Assembly (NCBI RefSeq): GCF_900103845.1
Contig: NZ_FNIJ01000008.1
Location: 62,001-126,000, forward strand
Length of the DNA stretch: 64,000 nucleotides
Origin: Pseudomonas jinjuensis
GTDB lineage: Bacteria; Pseudomonadota; Gammaproteobacteria; Pseudomonadales; Pseudomonadaceae
Direction: 5' to 3'
A program made the translations under genes and the position numbers. Each line of letters opens with the position of its first letter. The stretch's first letter is position 1. The notes below the pieces were generated by a model that saw only the letters and a list, made by a program, of their open reading frames with translations, was not told where the DNA came from and searched no databases. Shown in pieces: positions 51,544-60,242 of this stretch.

Positions 51544-52151
51544 CCAAGACCCTGCGCCTGATCGGATGCTGCGCAGCCCTCGCCCTGCTCGGCGCCTGCT
51601 CGATCCTGCCCGAGGCCGAGACCCCGGACATCTACCTGCTGCCCGCCACGGCGGCCAGCGCCAGCGGCGGGCCGAAGCAGGACTGGTCGCTGCAGGTCGA
51701 CACGCCCAAGGCCAGCCATGCGCTGGACCGCAACCGCATCGCCGTGGTGCCGACGGACAACCAGTTGAGCAGCTACCAGGGCGCGCGCTGGAGCAGCCCG
51801 GCCCCGGAACTGCTGCGCGACCGCCTGGTGGACGCCTTCGTCGCCGACGGCCGGGTCGGCCGGCTCAGCAGCGACGCCTACAACCTGGCCGCCGACCTGG
51901 AACTGGCCGGCGACCTGCGCGCCTTCCAGAGCGAGTACCGCAACGGCCGGCCGGAAATCGTCATCCGTCTCGACGCCCGGCTGATCCATGGCGCCGCCCC
52001 ACGCATCGTCGCCGCACGCAGCTTCGAAGTGCGCCAGGCGGTGGACGGCGAACAGGTGCCGCAGGTGGTGGCGGCCTTCGGCAGGGCGGCCGACCGGCTT
52101 GCGGCGCAGGTGGTCGAGTGGACCATCCAGCAGGGTGCGGCACGCCAGTAG
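51540..52151 (+). CDS. ABC-type transport auxiliary lipoprotein (PqiC/LprK-like)
   Basis: Lipoprotein of 203 residues with a lipobox LLGAC (cysteine about residue 20). Residue +2 is serine, so outer-membrane sorting is likely. The body matches the ABC-type transport auxiliary domain (formerly DUF330), with NRIAVVPTDNQLSSYQGARW and SPAPELLRDRLVDAF. It probably docks the MCE protein at the outer membrane. It overlaps the MCE gene by 4 bases and ends the operon. Confidence 0.9.
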   Translation: MTKTLRLIGCCAALALLGACSILPEAETPDIYLLPATAASASGGPKQDWSLQVDTPKASHALDRNRIAVVPTDNQLSSYQGARWSSPAPELLRDRLVDAFVADGRVGRLSSDAYNLAADLELAGDLRAFQSEYRNGRPEIVIRLDARLIHGAAPRIVAARSFEVRQAVDGEQVPQVVAAFGRAADRLAAQVVEWTIQQGAARQ

Positions 52152-52186
52152 CCGCAGCGGAAACGTAACGGAGTATTTCTTCCAGG

Positions 52187-52229
52187 GAACCCCGCAAAAA
52201 TGCGCCAGCCCCCATGCCTGGCGGGGTTC
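52187..52229. other. Hairpin-rich segment after the MCE operon
   Basis: GAACCCCGC (52187) pairs with GCGGGGTTC (52221-52229), with a nested GCGCCAG/CTGGC stem inside. No clean T run follows on the plus strand, so termination is uncertain. The rest of 52152-52393 should contain the arylsulfatase promoter, but no convincing -35/-10 was seen. Confidence 0.35.
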
Positions 52230-52393
52230 GGTGCGATCTCCGGAATCTCCCGGCTACGCATATTTTCCACGCCGTCCGCGACCACCCGATACGGGTAGCA
52301 ACCCGCCGCAAAACCCGTCTGTACTCTCCCGCCAGAACGCGCCCACCCTGGGCGCCCTCGGTGAATACACAACAAGAACCAAAGGAGAACGAC

Positions 52394-53962
52394 ATGACCC
52401 GCGCAGGGAAATGGCTGTCCGGTTTGACCCTGGCGGCCTCCATGCTTGGCGCTGCCTCGAGTGCCCTTGCAGCAGACAAGCCCAACATTCTGGTGATCTT
52501 CGGCGACGACGTCGGCTACTTCAACATCAGTGCCTACAACAACGGGATGATGGGTTACGAAACCCCGAACATCGACCGCATCGCCCGCGAGGGCGCGATG
52601 TTCACCCACGCCTATGGCGAGCAGTCCTGCACCGCCGGCCGTTCCGCCTTCGCCCTCGGCCAGCACCCGTTCCGCACCGGCCTCTTGACCGTCGGCCTGC
52701 CGGGCTCCGAGCACGGCATCCCGGACTGGGCGCCGACCATCGGCGACGTGATGAAGCAGCAGGGCTACACCACCGGCCAGTTCGGCAAGAACCACCTCGG
52801 CGACCGCGACAAGCACCTGCCGACCAACCACGGCTTCGACGAATTCTTCGGCAACCTCTACCACATGAACGCCGAGGAAGAGCCCGAGACCTACCACTAT
52901 CCGAAGGATCCGGAATTCCGCAAGAAGTACGGCCCGCGTGGGGTGATCCACTCCTATGCCGACGGCAGGATCGAGGACACCGGCCCGCTGACCCGCAAGC
53001 GCATGGAAACCATCGACGACGAACTGGTGCAGGCCACCGAGAACTTCATCGACAAGGCGCACAAGGCCGACAAGCCCTTCTTCGTCTGGTTCAACAGCAC
53101 CCGCATGCACGTCTGGACCCACCTGAAGAAGGAATATGACGGCAAGACCGGCATCGGCCTGTATCCGGACGGCATGGTCGAGCACGACGACCACGTCGGC
53201 AAACTGCTGAAGAAGCTGGATGACCTCGGCATCGCCGACAACACCATCATCGTCTACACCACCGACAACGGTGCACAGAAGGTCTCCTGGCCGGATGCCG
53301 GCACCTCGCCGTTCCATGGCGAGAAAGGCACCTCCAACGAGGGCGGCCACCGGGTACCGCTGCTGCTCAAGTGGCCGGGCGTGCTCAAGCCGGGCAGCCG
53401 CTACGCCGACATGATCGCGCACAACGACTGGATGCCGACCCTGGCCGCCGCCGCTGGTGACAACACGCTCGTTGCCGACATGGCGAAAGGCGCCAAGCTC
53501 AATGGCAAGCAGTACAAGGTGCACCTGGACGGCTACAACTTCCTGCCGTACCTCAAGGGTGAAGCCAAGGACAGCCCGCGCGAGGAGTACTTCTACTTCA
53601 GCATGGGCGGCGACCTCGACGCGATCCGCTGGAAGGAGTGGAAAGTGTCGTTCGCGAAGATGGATGGCGACTTCGGTTCTGGAGTACGCAAGGTCACCAA
53701 CGTACCGGAGCTGACCAACCTGCTGGCCGACCCGTTCCAGACCGCCCGCAGGGACTCGCCGATGGCGCGCCGCTGGGCCGCTGACCAGATGTGGCTGTTC
53801 GTGCCGGTCCAGGACAAGGTCAAGCAGTTCATGGCGACCATTCCGCAGTATCCGTTCCAGGAAGGCGTGACCTTCGGCGTGGGCAACATCAACTACCAGA
53901 GCCTGGCGGTGCGCAAGGCGATGATGGGGCTGCAGCAGCTGAAACAGCAGCAGGCCGAGTGA
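52394..53962 (+). CDS. Exported arylsulfatase (type I sulfatase)
   Basis: Sulfatase of 522 residues with a signal peptide ending ALA-ADK (about residue 30). Metal-site DD is in ILVIFGDDVGYFN. The catalytic signature is SCTAGRSAF (about residues 78-86), where the cysteine becomes formylglycine; the pattern C-x-A-x-R is the accepted variant of C-x-P-x-R. Further motifs are GQFGKNHLGD and TTDNGAQ. It needs a formylglycine-generating enzyme, not seen in this window. AAAGGAG precedes the ATG. It stands as a single-gene unit. The substrate is unknown (sulfate ester scavenging is the usual role). Confidence 0.92.
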   Translation: MTRAGKWLSGLTLAASMLGAASSALAADKPNILVIFGDDVGYFNISAYNNGMMGYETPNIDRIAREGAMFTHAYGEQSCTAGRSAFALGQHPFRTGLLTVGLPGSEHGIPDWAPTIGDVMKQQGYTTGQFGKNHLGDRDKHLPTNHGFDEFFGNLYHMNAEEEPETYHYPKDPEFRKKYGPRGVIHSYADGRIEDTGPLTRKRMETIDDELVQATENFIDKAHKADKPFFVWFNSTRMHVWTHLKKEYDGKTGIGLYPDGMVEHDDHVGKLLKKLDDLGIADNTIIVYTTDNGAQKVSWPDAGTSPFHGEKGTSNEGGHRVPLLLKWPGVLKPGSRYADMIAHNDWMPTLAAAAGDNTLVADMAKGAKLNGKQYKVHLDGYNFLPYLKGEAKDSPREEYFYFSMGGDLDAIRWKEWKVSFAKMDGDFGSGVRKVTNVPELTNLLADPFQTARRDSPMARRWAADQMWLFVPVQDKVKQFMATIPQYPFQEGVTFGVGNINYQSLAVRKAMMGLQQLKQQQAE

Positions 53963-53977
53963 TCTGACGCCGCGATG

Positions 53978-54014
53978 AAAAATGCCAGCCGGGTGATCCG
54001 GCTGGCATTTTTCG
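53978..54014 (+). terminator. Strong terminator after the arylsulfatase gene
   Basis: 15-bp perfect stem AAAAATGCCAGCCGG / CCGGCTGGCATTTTT with a GTGAT loop. The A/T ends make it usable in both directions. Confidence 0.92.
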
Positions 54015-54044
54015 TTTTGAAGGGGGCACTAGGGCGGCACTCCC

Positions 54045-54456
54045 TGTAGGAGCAACTGTCTTCTGGTTTCCCGCTTTCCCGGGACAGCGCTTGCGCTGAA
54101 CGCACTTCAGGCCCGAAGGGCGAGCGCAGCGAGTAATGACGGATTTTCCGGATGACTCCGTGCGGCTCTCAACTCCGTCTTCCCCGCGAACGCGGGGATC
54201 CAATAAATCGGTGACGTTGTAGGAGCAACTGTCTTCACATCGGCGCGGTGCATCCCCTCACCCTAACCCTCTCCCGAAGGGAGAGGGGACTGTCCTGAGT
54301 TGCCGGTTGGCACGTCATTTATCCCGACGCCGATCCGCCCCCTCTCCCTCTGGAGCGGGGCGCGCAGCCAGGGCTGGGGTGAGGGAGCCCTCAACGCCGA
54401 ACGTCCTGTAGGAGCGGGCCATGCCCGCGACCGGTCGCGCCCAGGTGCGCTCCTAC
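54045..54456. repeat. Repeat-rich noncoding patch between the arylsulfatase and the SDR gene
   Basis: No gene is supported. Elements are TGTAGGAGCAACTGTC at 54045 and 54218. CCCCGCGAACGCGGGG with CCAATAAAT lies at 54182-54208 (also found at 34045). A larger inverted unit starts CCCTCACCCTAACCCTCTCC and ends GGGGTGAGGG (about 54254-54386). A mosaic REP occupies 54407-54456, the reverse complement of the one at 41514. Confidence 0.8.
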
Positions 54457-54529
54457 GGATGCCACCTCTGCCACGGGCCGCGCGGGAACCGCGACATCGT
54501 CCCCGCGCTCCTCCGGCCGGACGAGAGCC

Positions 54530-55441
54530 TCAGCCCACGTACTTCTGCAGGTTCGCCATCATCTCCCGCAGCGCCTCGACGTTGTCCGCCGGATGCGCCG
54601 CGCCTTCGAAATCGCAGATGCGCGCCCAGTTCTCCGCCACGTCCGCCACGTCGAACCCGGCCCGCGGGTCGAAGCCCACGCCCAAGCTGCGCTCCCAGCG
54701 CACCTTGCCGATCCAGCCGCCGCCGACCTCGAACAGGCCGGAAGTTTCCCGGCAGGCCTCGCTGCCCAGGTACACCACCAGCGGGCTGACCAGCTCGGGC
54801 TTGAGCTGCTCGAACACCTGCGGCGGGATCAGGCCCTCGGTCATGCGGGTGCCGCCGGTGGGGGCGATGGCGTTGACCAGGATGTTGCTCTTGCCGCCTT
54901 CCAGGGCCAGCGTGCGGGTCAGGCCGTAGAGGCCGAGCTTGGCCATGCCGTAGTTGCTCTGGCCGAAGTTGCCGTAGATGCCGGAGGTGGACGAGGTGAA
55001 GATCACCCGCCCGTAGCCCTGCTCGCGCATGAACGGCCAGGCGGCGCGGGTCACCTTGTAGGCGCCTTCCACGTGGACCTTGTAGACCAGGTCCCAGTCG
55101 GCGTCGTCCATCTTGTGGAAGGTCTTGTCGCGCAGGATGCCGGCGTTGTTCACCACCACGTCGACGCGGCCGAAGGCTTCGATCGCGCTGCGCACGATGT
55201 TTTCCCCGTCGGTCACCGAATCGTGGTTGGCCACCGCGGTGCCGCCGGCGGCGCGGATTTCCGCCACCACGCGGTCGGCGGCGGAGGCGCTGGCGCCCTC
55301 GCCATGGGTGCTGCCGCCGAGATCGTTGACCACCACCTTCGCGCCATGACGGGCGAACAGCAGCGCATGGGCGCGTCCGAGGCCGCCACCGGCGCCGGTG
55401 ACGATCACCACCTTGTCGTCGAAACGCAGGGCATCACTCAT
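54530..55441 (-). CDS. Short-chain dehydrogenase, (3R)-hydroxyacyl-CoA dehydrogenase-like
   Basis: SDR of 303 residues, resembling the dehydrogenase part of peroxisomal multifunctional enzyme 2. Cofactor loop VTGAGGGLGRAHAL; NDLGGSTHGEG is typical of this subgroup. NNAGILRD, the catalytic serine in FTSSTSGIYG and YGMAK (Tyr, Lys) are visible. The C-terminal 70 residues extend beyond a basic SDR. The likely role is oxidation of a 3-hydroxyacyl-CoA; the partner hydratase is not adjacent. The start at 55441 has MSDALRFDDKV at the family position. Confidence 0.87.
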   Translation of the reverse strand: MSDALRFDDKVVIVTGAGGGLGRAHALLFARHGAKVVVNDLGGSTHGEGASASAADRVVAEIRAAGGTAVANHDSVTDGENIVRSAIEAFGRVDVVVNNAGILRDKTFHKMDDADWDLVYKVHVEGAYKVTRAAWPFMREQGYGRVIFTSSTSGIYGNFGQSNYGMAKLGLYGLTRTLALEGGKSNILVNAIAPTGGTRMTEGLIPPQVFEQLKPELVSPLVVYLGSEACRETSGLFEVGGGWIGKVRWERSLGVGFDPRAGFDVADVAENWARICDFEGAAHPADNVEALREMMANLQKYVG

Positions 55442-55560
55442 GGTTGTACTCCTTGGCAGGGATGTCTTTCCGCGAGTGTCGGGCAGCGGCCGGTGCCTCA
55501 CAAGGAAGACCGGCAGCCCTGAATGGTGGCGAATAAGGCGTGGGGATGATGGGGGCTGGC

Positions 55561-56247
55561 TTACAGGCAGTGCACCAGCAATGGCGCGAGGGCGAGGTTG
55601 AACAGGCCGGTGAGGACCATCAGCAGCCCCGCCGCGGAGCCCTCCTCGCCGCCGAACTCGTAGGCGCGGCTGGTGCCCGCGCCATGCGCACCGACACCCA
55701 GCAGCGCGCCGCGGGCCAGGGTGGTGCGCAGGCGCAGCAGGCGCATCAGCACGCCGCCGACCAGGGCGCCGAACACCCCGGTGATCATCACGAAGGCCGC
55801 GGTCAGCGCCGGCACGCCGCCGATGTCGTGGGACATTTCCATCGCCAGCGGCGTGGTGATCGAGCGCGGCAGCAGCGACAGGGTCACCTGGCCGTCCAGC
55901 GCCAGCGCATGGGCCAGCGCCCAGGAACTGCCGATCGCCACCGCCGAGCCGGCGCACATCCCGGCCAGCAGTGCCGGCCAGTGGCGGGCGAGCAAGGCGC
56001 GCTGTTCCCAGATCGGCACGGCGAAGGCCACGGTGGCCGGGCCGAGCAGCGCCACCAGCCAGGAGGTGTCGCGCGAGTAGTCGGCGTAGCTGGCGTGCAG
56101 CGGGATCGCCACGGCGAACAGCAGCGCCGGGACGAAGACGATGGGCGACAGCCAGTAGGAACGGAAGCGGCCGTAGAGGAAACGGCTGAGCAGATAGCCG
56201 CCGAGGGTCAGTACCAGCCAGAACAGCGGTTGTTCAACGAGGTTCAC
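55561..56247 (-). CDS. LrgB/CidB-family membrane protein
   Basis: Inner-membrane protein of 228 residues with multiple helices. It has the LrgB core RSITTPLAMEMSHDIGGVPALTAAFVMITG (about residues 118-147) and GVGAHGAGTSRAYEFGGEEG. It pairs with the upstream LrgA-like gene, which it overlaps by 14 bases. The family has been linked to holin-like control of autolysis and to export of small organic acids; the role here is not proven. Confidence 0.9.
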   Translation of the reverse strand: MNLVEQPLFWLVLTLGGYLLSRFLYGRFRSYWLSPIVFVPALLFAVAIPLHASYADYSRDTSWLVALLGPATVAFAVPIWEQRALLARHWPALLAGMCAGSAVAIGSSWALAHALALDGQVTLSLLPRSITTPLAMEMSHDIGGVPALTAAFVMITGVFGALVGGVLMRLLRLRTTLARGALLGVGAHGAGTSRAYEFGGEEGSAAGLLMVLTGLFNLALAPLLVHCL

Positions 56248-56611
56248 GGGCAGTCCTCCAGCGGCACATCCATTCCACCGCGAACGCGGTGGCCAGCATC
56301 ACCAGCAGCGTGCTGCACATGATCACCAGCAGGATCTTCCAGCCCTCGCTGCGCAGCAGCTGGCCGTAGTCCAGCAGGCTCATCAGCGCGGGGATGAAGA
56401 ACAGCAGCATCTCCGCCAGCAGCAGGCCGGCGCCGCCCTTCAGCAGGGCCGGACGGATCGCGCCGCAGGCGAACAGCACCAGCAGCAGCGCCAGGCCGAT
56501 CACCCCGCCCGGAATCGGCAGGCCGGTGACCCCGGCGATCCAGCCGCCCAGCCACCAGAACGCGGCGAGGGCGGCGAGTTCTGCGAAGAGACGTAATCCA
56601 CGGCGGAACAT
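56234..56611 (-). CDS. LrgA/CidA-family holin-like protein
   Basis: Small membrane protein of 125 residues with four predicted helices. Family segment GLPIPGGVIGLALLLVLF is followed by LLLAEMLLFFIPALMSLLDY. The start at 56611 (MFRRGLRLFAELAALAAFW) is preferred, as the longer opening to 56674 runs into the regulator's promoter. Co-transcribed with the LrgB-like gene and divergent from a LysR gene. Confidence 0.88.
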   Translation of the reverse strand: MFRRGLRLFAELAALAAFWWLGGWIAGVTGLPIPGGVIGLALLLVLFACGAIRPALLKGGAGLLLAEMLLFFIPALMSLLDYGQLLRSEGWKILLVIMCSTLLVMLATAFAVEWMCRWRTAREPR

Positions 56612-56705
56612 GGCGGCGAATCCGGAAATGAAGGGAGTTGACGCAAAGGATAAGACCGGGCTTACCATCCCCAAAGCGAATAGTTCGAATAGAGGCCATT
56701 CCAGA

Positions 56706-57593
56706 ATGGAATTCCGTCAGCTGCGCAGCTTCGTCGAGGTGGTGCGCCAGGGCAGCTTCACCCAGGCCGCCGTTCACCTGCACGCCAGCCAGTCCGCCGT
56801 CAGCAAGCAGGTCGCCCAGCTGGAACAGCGCCTGCACGTGCAACTGCTGGAACGCAACGGGCCGAACGTGCGCCTGACCGCAGCCGGCGAGCTGACCCTG
56901 CGCCGCGCCGAGGAAATCCTCCGCCTGCAGCGCGAACTGCATACCGAACTGGACGACCTCAGCCAGCTCAACCGCGGCGAACTGCGCCTCGGCCTGCCGC
57001 AGCTGGGCGCCGACGCGCTGTTCGCCAGCCGCTTCGCCGAGTACCGGCGGCGCTACCCGAACATCGCCGTGCATCTGCTGGAGGGCGGCAGCAAGACCAT
57101 GGAAGAGCTGGTGCACTCCGGCGAACTGGAACTGGGCGGCGGCCTGACGCCCGGCGGCGACGCCTTCGACTGGCAGCCCTTCTGCAACGAGCCGCTGGAC
57201 GCCCTGCTGCCCACCGACCACCCGCTGGCAAGCCGCGACAGCCTGAGCCTGGAGGAGCTGGCCGAGACGCCATTCCTGCTCTACCAGCAGAGTTTCACCC
57301 TCAACGACCGCCTGCTGCGCGCCTGCCGCGAGGCCGGCTTCGAACCGCGCGAAGGCGGCCGCAGCGGCCAGGCGGACTTCCTCGGCGCGCTGGTCGCCGC
57401 CGGCCAGGGCGTGGTGCTGCTGCCGCGGGTGGTGGCGCGGGAACTGGAACGCCCCGGCGTGGCGCGGGTGGTGCTCAGCGAGCCGGACCTGCGCTGGGAC
57501 ATCTGCTTCATCTGGCGCCGCGGCGCCTACCTGTCCCGCGCGGCGCAGGCATGGCTGGAGTTGATGAAGGAGTTTCCGCTGGAGGCGGAATGA
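56706..57593 (+). CDS. LysR-family regulator, probable controller of lrgAB (CidR-like)
   Basis: Regulator of 295 residues. HTH at residues 1-60 (MEFRQLRSFVEVVRQGSFTQ, SQSAVSKQVAQLEQ), then a LysR effector domain. Divergent from lrgA with a 94-base gap, the usual layout for its target. An ATTCCA-GAA-TGGAAT inverted repeat (56698-56712) covers the start codon, and GAATAGTTCGAATAG lies at about 56679-56692; either could be a regulator site. Confidence 0.87.
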   Translation: MEFRQLRSFVEVVRQGSFTQAAVHLHASQSAVSKQVAQLEQRLHVQLLERNGPNVRLTAAGELTLRRAEEILRLQRELHTELDDLSQLNRGELRLGLPQLGADALFASRFAEYRRRYPNIAVHLLEGGSKTMEELVHSGELELGGGLTPGGDAFDWQPFCNEPLDALLPTDHPLASRDSLSLEELAETPFLLYQQSFTLNDRLLRACREAGFEPREGGRSGQADFLGALVAAGQGVVLLPRVVARELERPGVARVVLSEPDLRWDICFIWRRGAYLSRAAQAWLELMKEFPLEAE

Positions 57594-57612
57594 AGGGAGC
57601 GTTTGGCTCCCC

Positions 57613-57664
57613 CTGCAGGAGCGCACCTGGGCGCGACCAGTCGCGGGCATGGCCCGCTCCTACA
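57613..57664. repeat. Mosaic REP with two different arms
   Basis: Left arm TGCAGGAGCGCACCTGGGCG and right arm TCGCGGGCATGGCCCGCTCC, the same mosaic as at 41514 with two or three base changes. Confidence 0.85.
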
Positions 57665-57676
57665 GGTACGGCACAC

Positions 57677-57760
57677 GTAGGGTGGATGGCGCTCTTCCAT
57701 CCACCATTGCGGGGCCGCCTGCGCGGCCGTGGTGGATCGATGGAGCGTGATCCACCCTAC
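57677..57760. repeat. 84-bp dispersed repeat overlapping the cupin stop codon
   Basis: GTAGGGTGGATGGCGCTCTT...GCGTGATCCACCCTAC, almost identical to 33950-34033. Its last bases (CTAC) supply the TAG stop of the minus-strand cupin gene at 57757-57759. Confidence 0.88.
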
Positions 57761-58227
57761 AGCAGCTCGGGAAACTCTTGCGCCAGTCGCGGCCAATCCC
57801 GCTGCGCCTGCGCGTCGTCAGCGAGCAATTCGAACCCGGCGAACTCGAACGCCGGCGACACCGTGCAGCCCACCAGCACGTAGTCGCCCAGGCAGCGCGC
57901 CGCCTGCCAGGCATGGGCCGGGACGGCGCGTTGCGGCAGGCTGCCCTCGCCCACCGGGCCGAGGATTTCGCTACGCACGGCGGCGTCCGGCTGCCCGGCG
58001 ATCAGCAGCTCCAGCGGGCCGCCTTCGTGGTAGTGCCAGAGCTCGTCCGCATCCACCCGGTGCCAGCGGCTCACGCTGCCGGCGGGCAGCAGGAAGAGAA
58101 TGGCCGATGATTGCGGCCGGCCATCGGCGCCACGCAGGCTGGACTCGAACACGCGGCGGTAGAAACCGCCCTCCGGATGCGGGGCGAGCTTCAGCCTGTC
58201 GATCAGCTCGCGGGCGCGCGGATGCAT
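57757..58227 (-). CDS. Cupin-fold protein, DUF985 family
   Basis: 156-residue cupin of the DUF985 (yeast YML079w-like) family. PHPEGGFYRRVFESS, ILFLLPAGSVSRWHRVDADELWHYHEG and LVGCTVSPAFEFAGFEL are the family's conserved blocks. No enzyme activity is established. The start at 58227 shares one base with the stop of the upstream flavodoxin gene, so the pair is an operon. The stop codon lies in a dispersed repeat, so the C-terminus (EFPELL) may have been set by insertion of that repeat. Confidence 0.87.
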   Translation of the reverse strand: MHPRARELIDRLKLAPHPEGGFYRRVFESSLRGADGRPQSSAILFLLPAGSVSRWHRVDADELWHYHEGGPLELLIAGQPDAAVRSEILGPVGEGSLPQRAVPAHAWQAARCLGDYVLVGCTVSPAFEFAGFELLADDAQAQRDWPRLAQEFPELL

Positions 58228-58682
58228 CAGGCCTTCAGCGCTGCAATGAAGTCGGCCAGCCACGGCTCGGAATCGGTTTCCTGGTCCACCGTCTCGCTGC
58301 CGTCCAGGCGCAGCATGGGCACGACTTCGCGCACGCCCAGTTCGGCGAACAGCTCGCGGATCTGCTCGCCGCCGCCGCAGTAGGTGTCGCCATAGCTGGT
58401 GTCGCCGAGGCCGATCACCCCGCCGGGCAGGCCGCGCCAGGCGGCGGGCAGGCGCTCGCGGATGCTGTGGAAGAGCGGCTGGAAGGTGTCCGGCAGCTCG
58501 CCCATGCCGGTGGTGGAGGTCACCACCAGGAAGGCTTCCGGGGCGAACTCGAGGAGCCCTTCGAAGGTGGCGCGCGGGTCGTGCCAGGCCTGCAGGCCTG
58601 CTGCCTCGAGCAGGCGCTTGGCGTGGCGGGCGACCTCTTCGGCGGTGCCATAGACGGATCCGGACAGAATGGCGACTTTCAT
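58227..58682 (-). CDS. Flavodoxin (MioC-like)
   Basis: FMN-binding electron carrier of 151 residues. It begins MKVAILSGSVYGTAEEVARH; the phosphate loop is SVYGTAEE and the flavin loops are TSTTGMGELPD and GLGDTSYGDTYCGGG. The start at 58682 matches the family; 15 upstream codons are unsupported. The closest named relative is MioC. The redox partner is unknown. Confidence 0.9.
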   Translation of the reverse strand: MKVAILSGSVYGTAEEVARHAKRLLEAAGLQAWHDPRATFEGLLEFAPEAFLVVTSTTGMGELPDTFQPLFHSIRERLPAAWRGLPGGVIGLGDTSYGDTYCGGGEQIRELFAELGVREVVPMLRLDGSETVDQETDSEPWLADFIAALKA

Positions 58683-58800
58683 GAACGATTCTCTCTTCGC
58701 ACGGCAAGGCCGCCCATTATGCCGCAAAGCACGGGAAGCATCCCGTCATCACGGCGGAGCTTGTACCTGTACTGGCAACGTATCAGCAAGAACGCAGCCC

Positions 58801-58830
58801 TTGTAGGAGCCAGCAAGCTGGCTCCTACAA
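58801..58830. repeat. REP hairpin, GCCAGCAAGCTGGC core
   Basis: TTGTAGGAGCCAGCAAGCTG... ends GGCTCCTACAA. The outer box is the common GTAGGAGC and the inner stem is GCCAGC/GCTGGC. It lies between the flavodoxin gene and folM. Confidence 0.85.
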
Positions 58831-58943
58831 GGGCCGTGCCATGCCAAGGCCGTGCCACGCCAGTCGGCCGGCTGGTATAGTTCCTCAATTTCCCCAGCGG
58901 GGCGCTCGGATATCGGCGTCCCCTCGAACCGCACGAGGCTCGC

Positions 58944-59654
58944 ATGGGCACTGCTTCGGCCCCCATCCTGATCACCGGCGCCAGCCAGCGCGTCGGCCTG
59001 CATTGCGCGCTGCGCCTGTTGCAGGACGGCCACCGGCTGATCGTCAGCTACCGCAGCGAGAAGCCCGGCGTCGAGCAGCTGCGCGCCCAGGGCGCCCTCT
59101 GCCTGCAGGCGGATTTCGCCGACGAGGCCGGCATCCTCGCCTTCATCGAACAGGTCCGGGAGCACACCGACAGCCTGCGCGCCGTCGTCCACAACGCGTC
59201 CGACTGGCTGACCGAAGCGCCGGGCCACGAGGCCGGGGCGTTCCGCGAGATGTTCAACGTGCACATGCTCGCGCCGTACCTGATCAACCTGCGCTGCGCT
59301 GCGCTGCTGGAACGCTCGCAGCCGGCGGACATCATCCACATCGGCGACGACGTGGCGCGCAAGGGCAGCGCCAAGCGCATCGCCTACTGCGCCAGCAAGG
59401 CCGGGCTGGACAACCTCACCCTGTCCTTCGCCGCGCGTTTCGCGCCGCGCATCAAGGTCAACACCATCGCCCCGGCGCTGGTGATGTTCAACGCCGGGGA
59501 CGACGCCGCCTACCGCGAGCGGACCCTGGCGAAGTCCGCGCTGGGCATCGAGCCCGGCCCGGAAGTGATCTACCAGAGCATCCGCTACCTGCTCGACAAC
59601 CCCTACGTCACCGGCACCACCCTGACCGTCAACGGCGGGCGCCATCTCAAATAG
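58944..59654 (+). CDS. folM: Dihydromonapterin reductase FolM
   Basis: Atypical SDR of 236 residues that reduces dihydromonapterin (and dihydrofolate weakly). Cofactor loop [30 protein letters not shown] and the catalytic YCASKAG are visible. C-terminal [13 protein letters not shown] is SDR-typical. It heads folM-folE-folX, which together make tetrahydromonapterin, the cofactor of phenylalanine hydroxylase in pseudomonads. Confidence 0.92.
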   Translation: MGTASAPILITGASQRVGLHCALRLLQDGHRLIVSYRSEKPGVEQLRAQGALCLQADFADEAGILAFIEQVREHTDSLRAVVHNASDWLTEAPGHEAGAFREMFNVHMLAPYLINLRCAALLERSQPADIIHIGDDVARKGSAKRIAYCASKAGLDNLTLSFAARFAPRIKVNTIAPALVMFNAGDDAAYRERTLAKSALGIEPGPEVIYQSIRYLLDNPYVTGTTLTVNGGRHLK

Positions 59655-59680
59655 GCGCCGTCGCGGCGCGAGGATGCACG

Positions 59681-60241
59681 ATGAACGAATCGCTCACCCA
59701 GCATTACCGCGGGATTCTCCAGGGCCTCGGCGAGAACCCGGAGCGCGAAGGCCTGCGGGATACGCCCAAGCGCGCGGCCAAGGCCATGCGCTACCTCTGC
59801 CACGGCTACGAGCTGACCCTGGAGGAAATCGTCAACGGCGCGCTGTTCGCCTCGGACAACGACGAGATGGTGATGGTCAAGGACATCGAGCTCTACTCGC
59901 TGTGCGAACACCACCTGCTGCCCTTCATCGGCAAGGCCCACGTGGCCTACATCCCCACCGGCAAGGTGCTCGGCCTGTCGAAGGTGGCGCGGATCGTCGA
60001 CATGTACGCGCGGCGCCTGCAGATCCAGGAGAACCTCACCCGCGAGATCGCCGAGGCGGTGCAGAGCGTGACCGGCGCGGCCGGCGTGGCGGTGGTGATC
60101 GAGGCGCAGCACATGTGCATGATGATGCGCGGGGTGGAGAAGCAGAACTCGGTGATGAACACGTCGGTGATGCTTGGCGCGTTCCGCGCATCCAACACCA
60201 CCCGCCAGGAATTCCTGCAACTGATCGGACGGAGCAAGTGA
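59681..60241 (+). CDS. folE: GTP cyclohydrolase I FolE
   Basis: Zinc enzyme of 186 residues that converts GTP to 7,8-dihydroneopterin triphosphate. Zinc and catalytic residues are in [21 protein letters not shown], with later [16 protein letters not shown]. The start at 59681 follows AGGATGCACG. It lies 26 bases after folM and 1 base before folX. Confidence 0.95.
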   Translation: MNESLTQHYRGILQGLGENPEREGLRDTPKRAAKAMRYLCHGYELTLEEIVNGALFASDNDEMVMVKDIELYSLCEHHLLPFIGKAHVAYIPTGKVLGLSKVARIVDMYARRLQIQENLTREIAEAVQSVTGAAGVAVVIEAQHMCMMMRGVEKQNSVMNTSVMLGAFRASNTTRQEFLQLIGRSK

Positions 60242-60242
60242 A

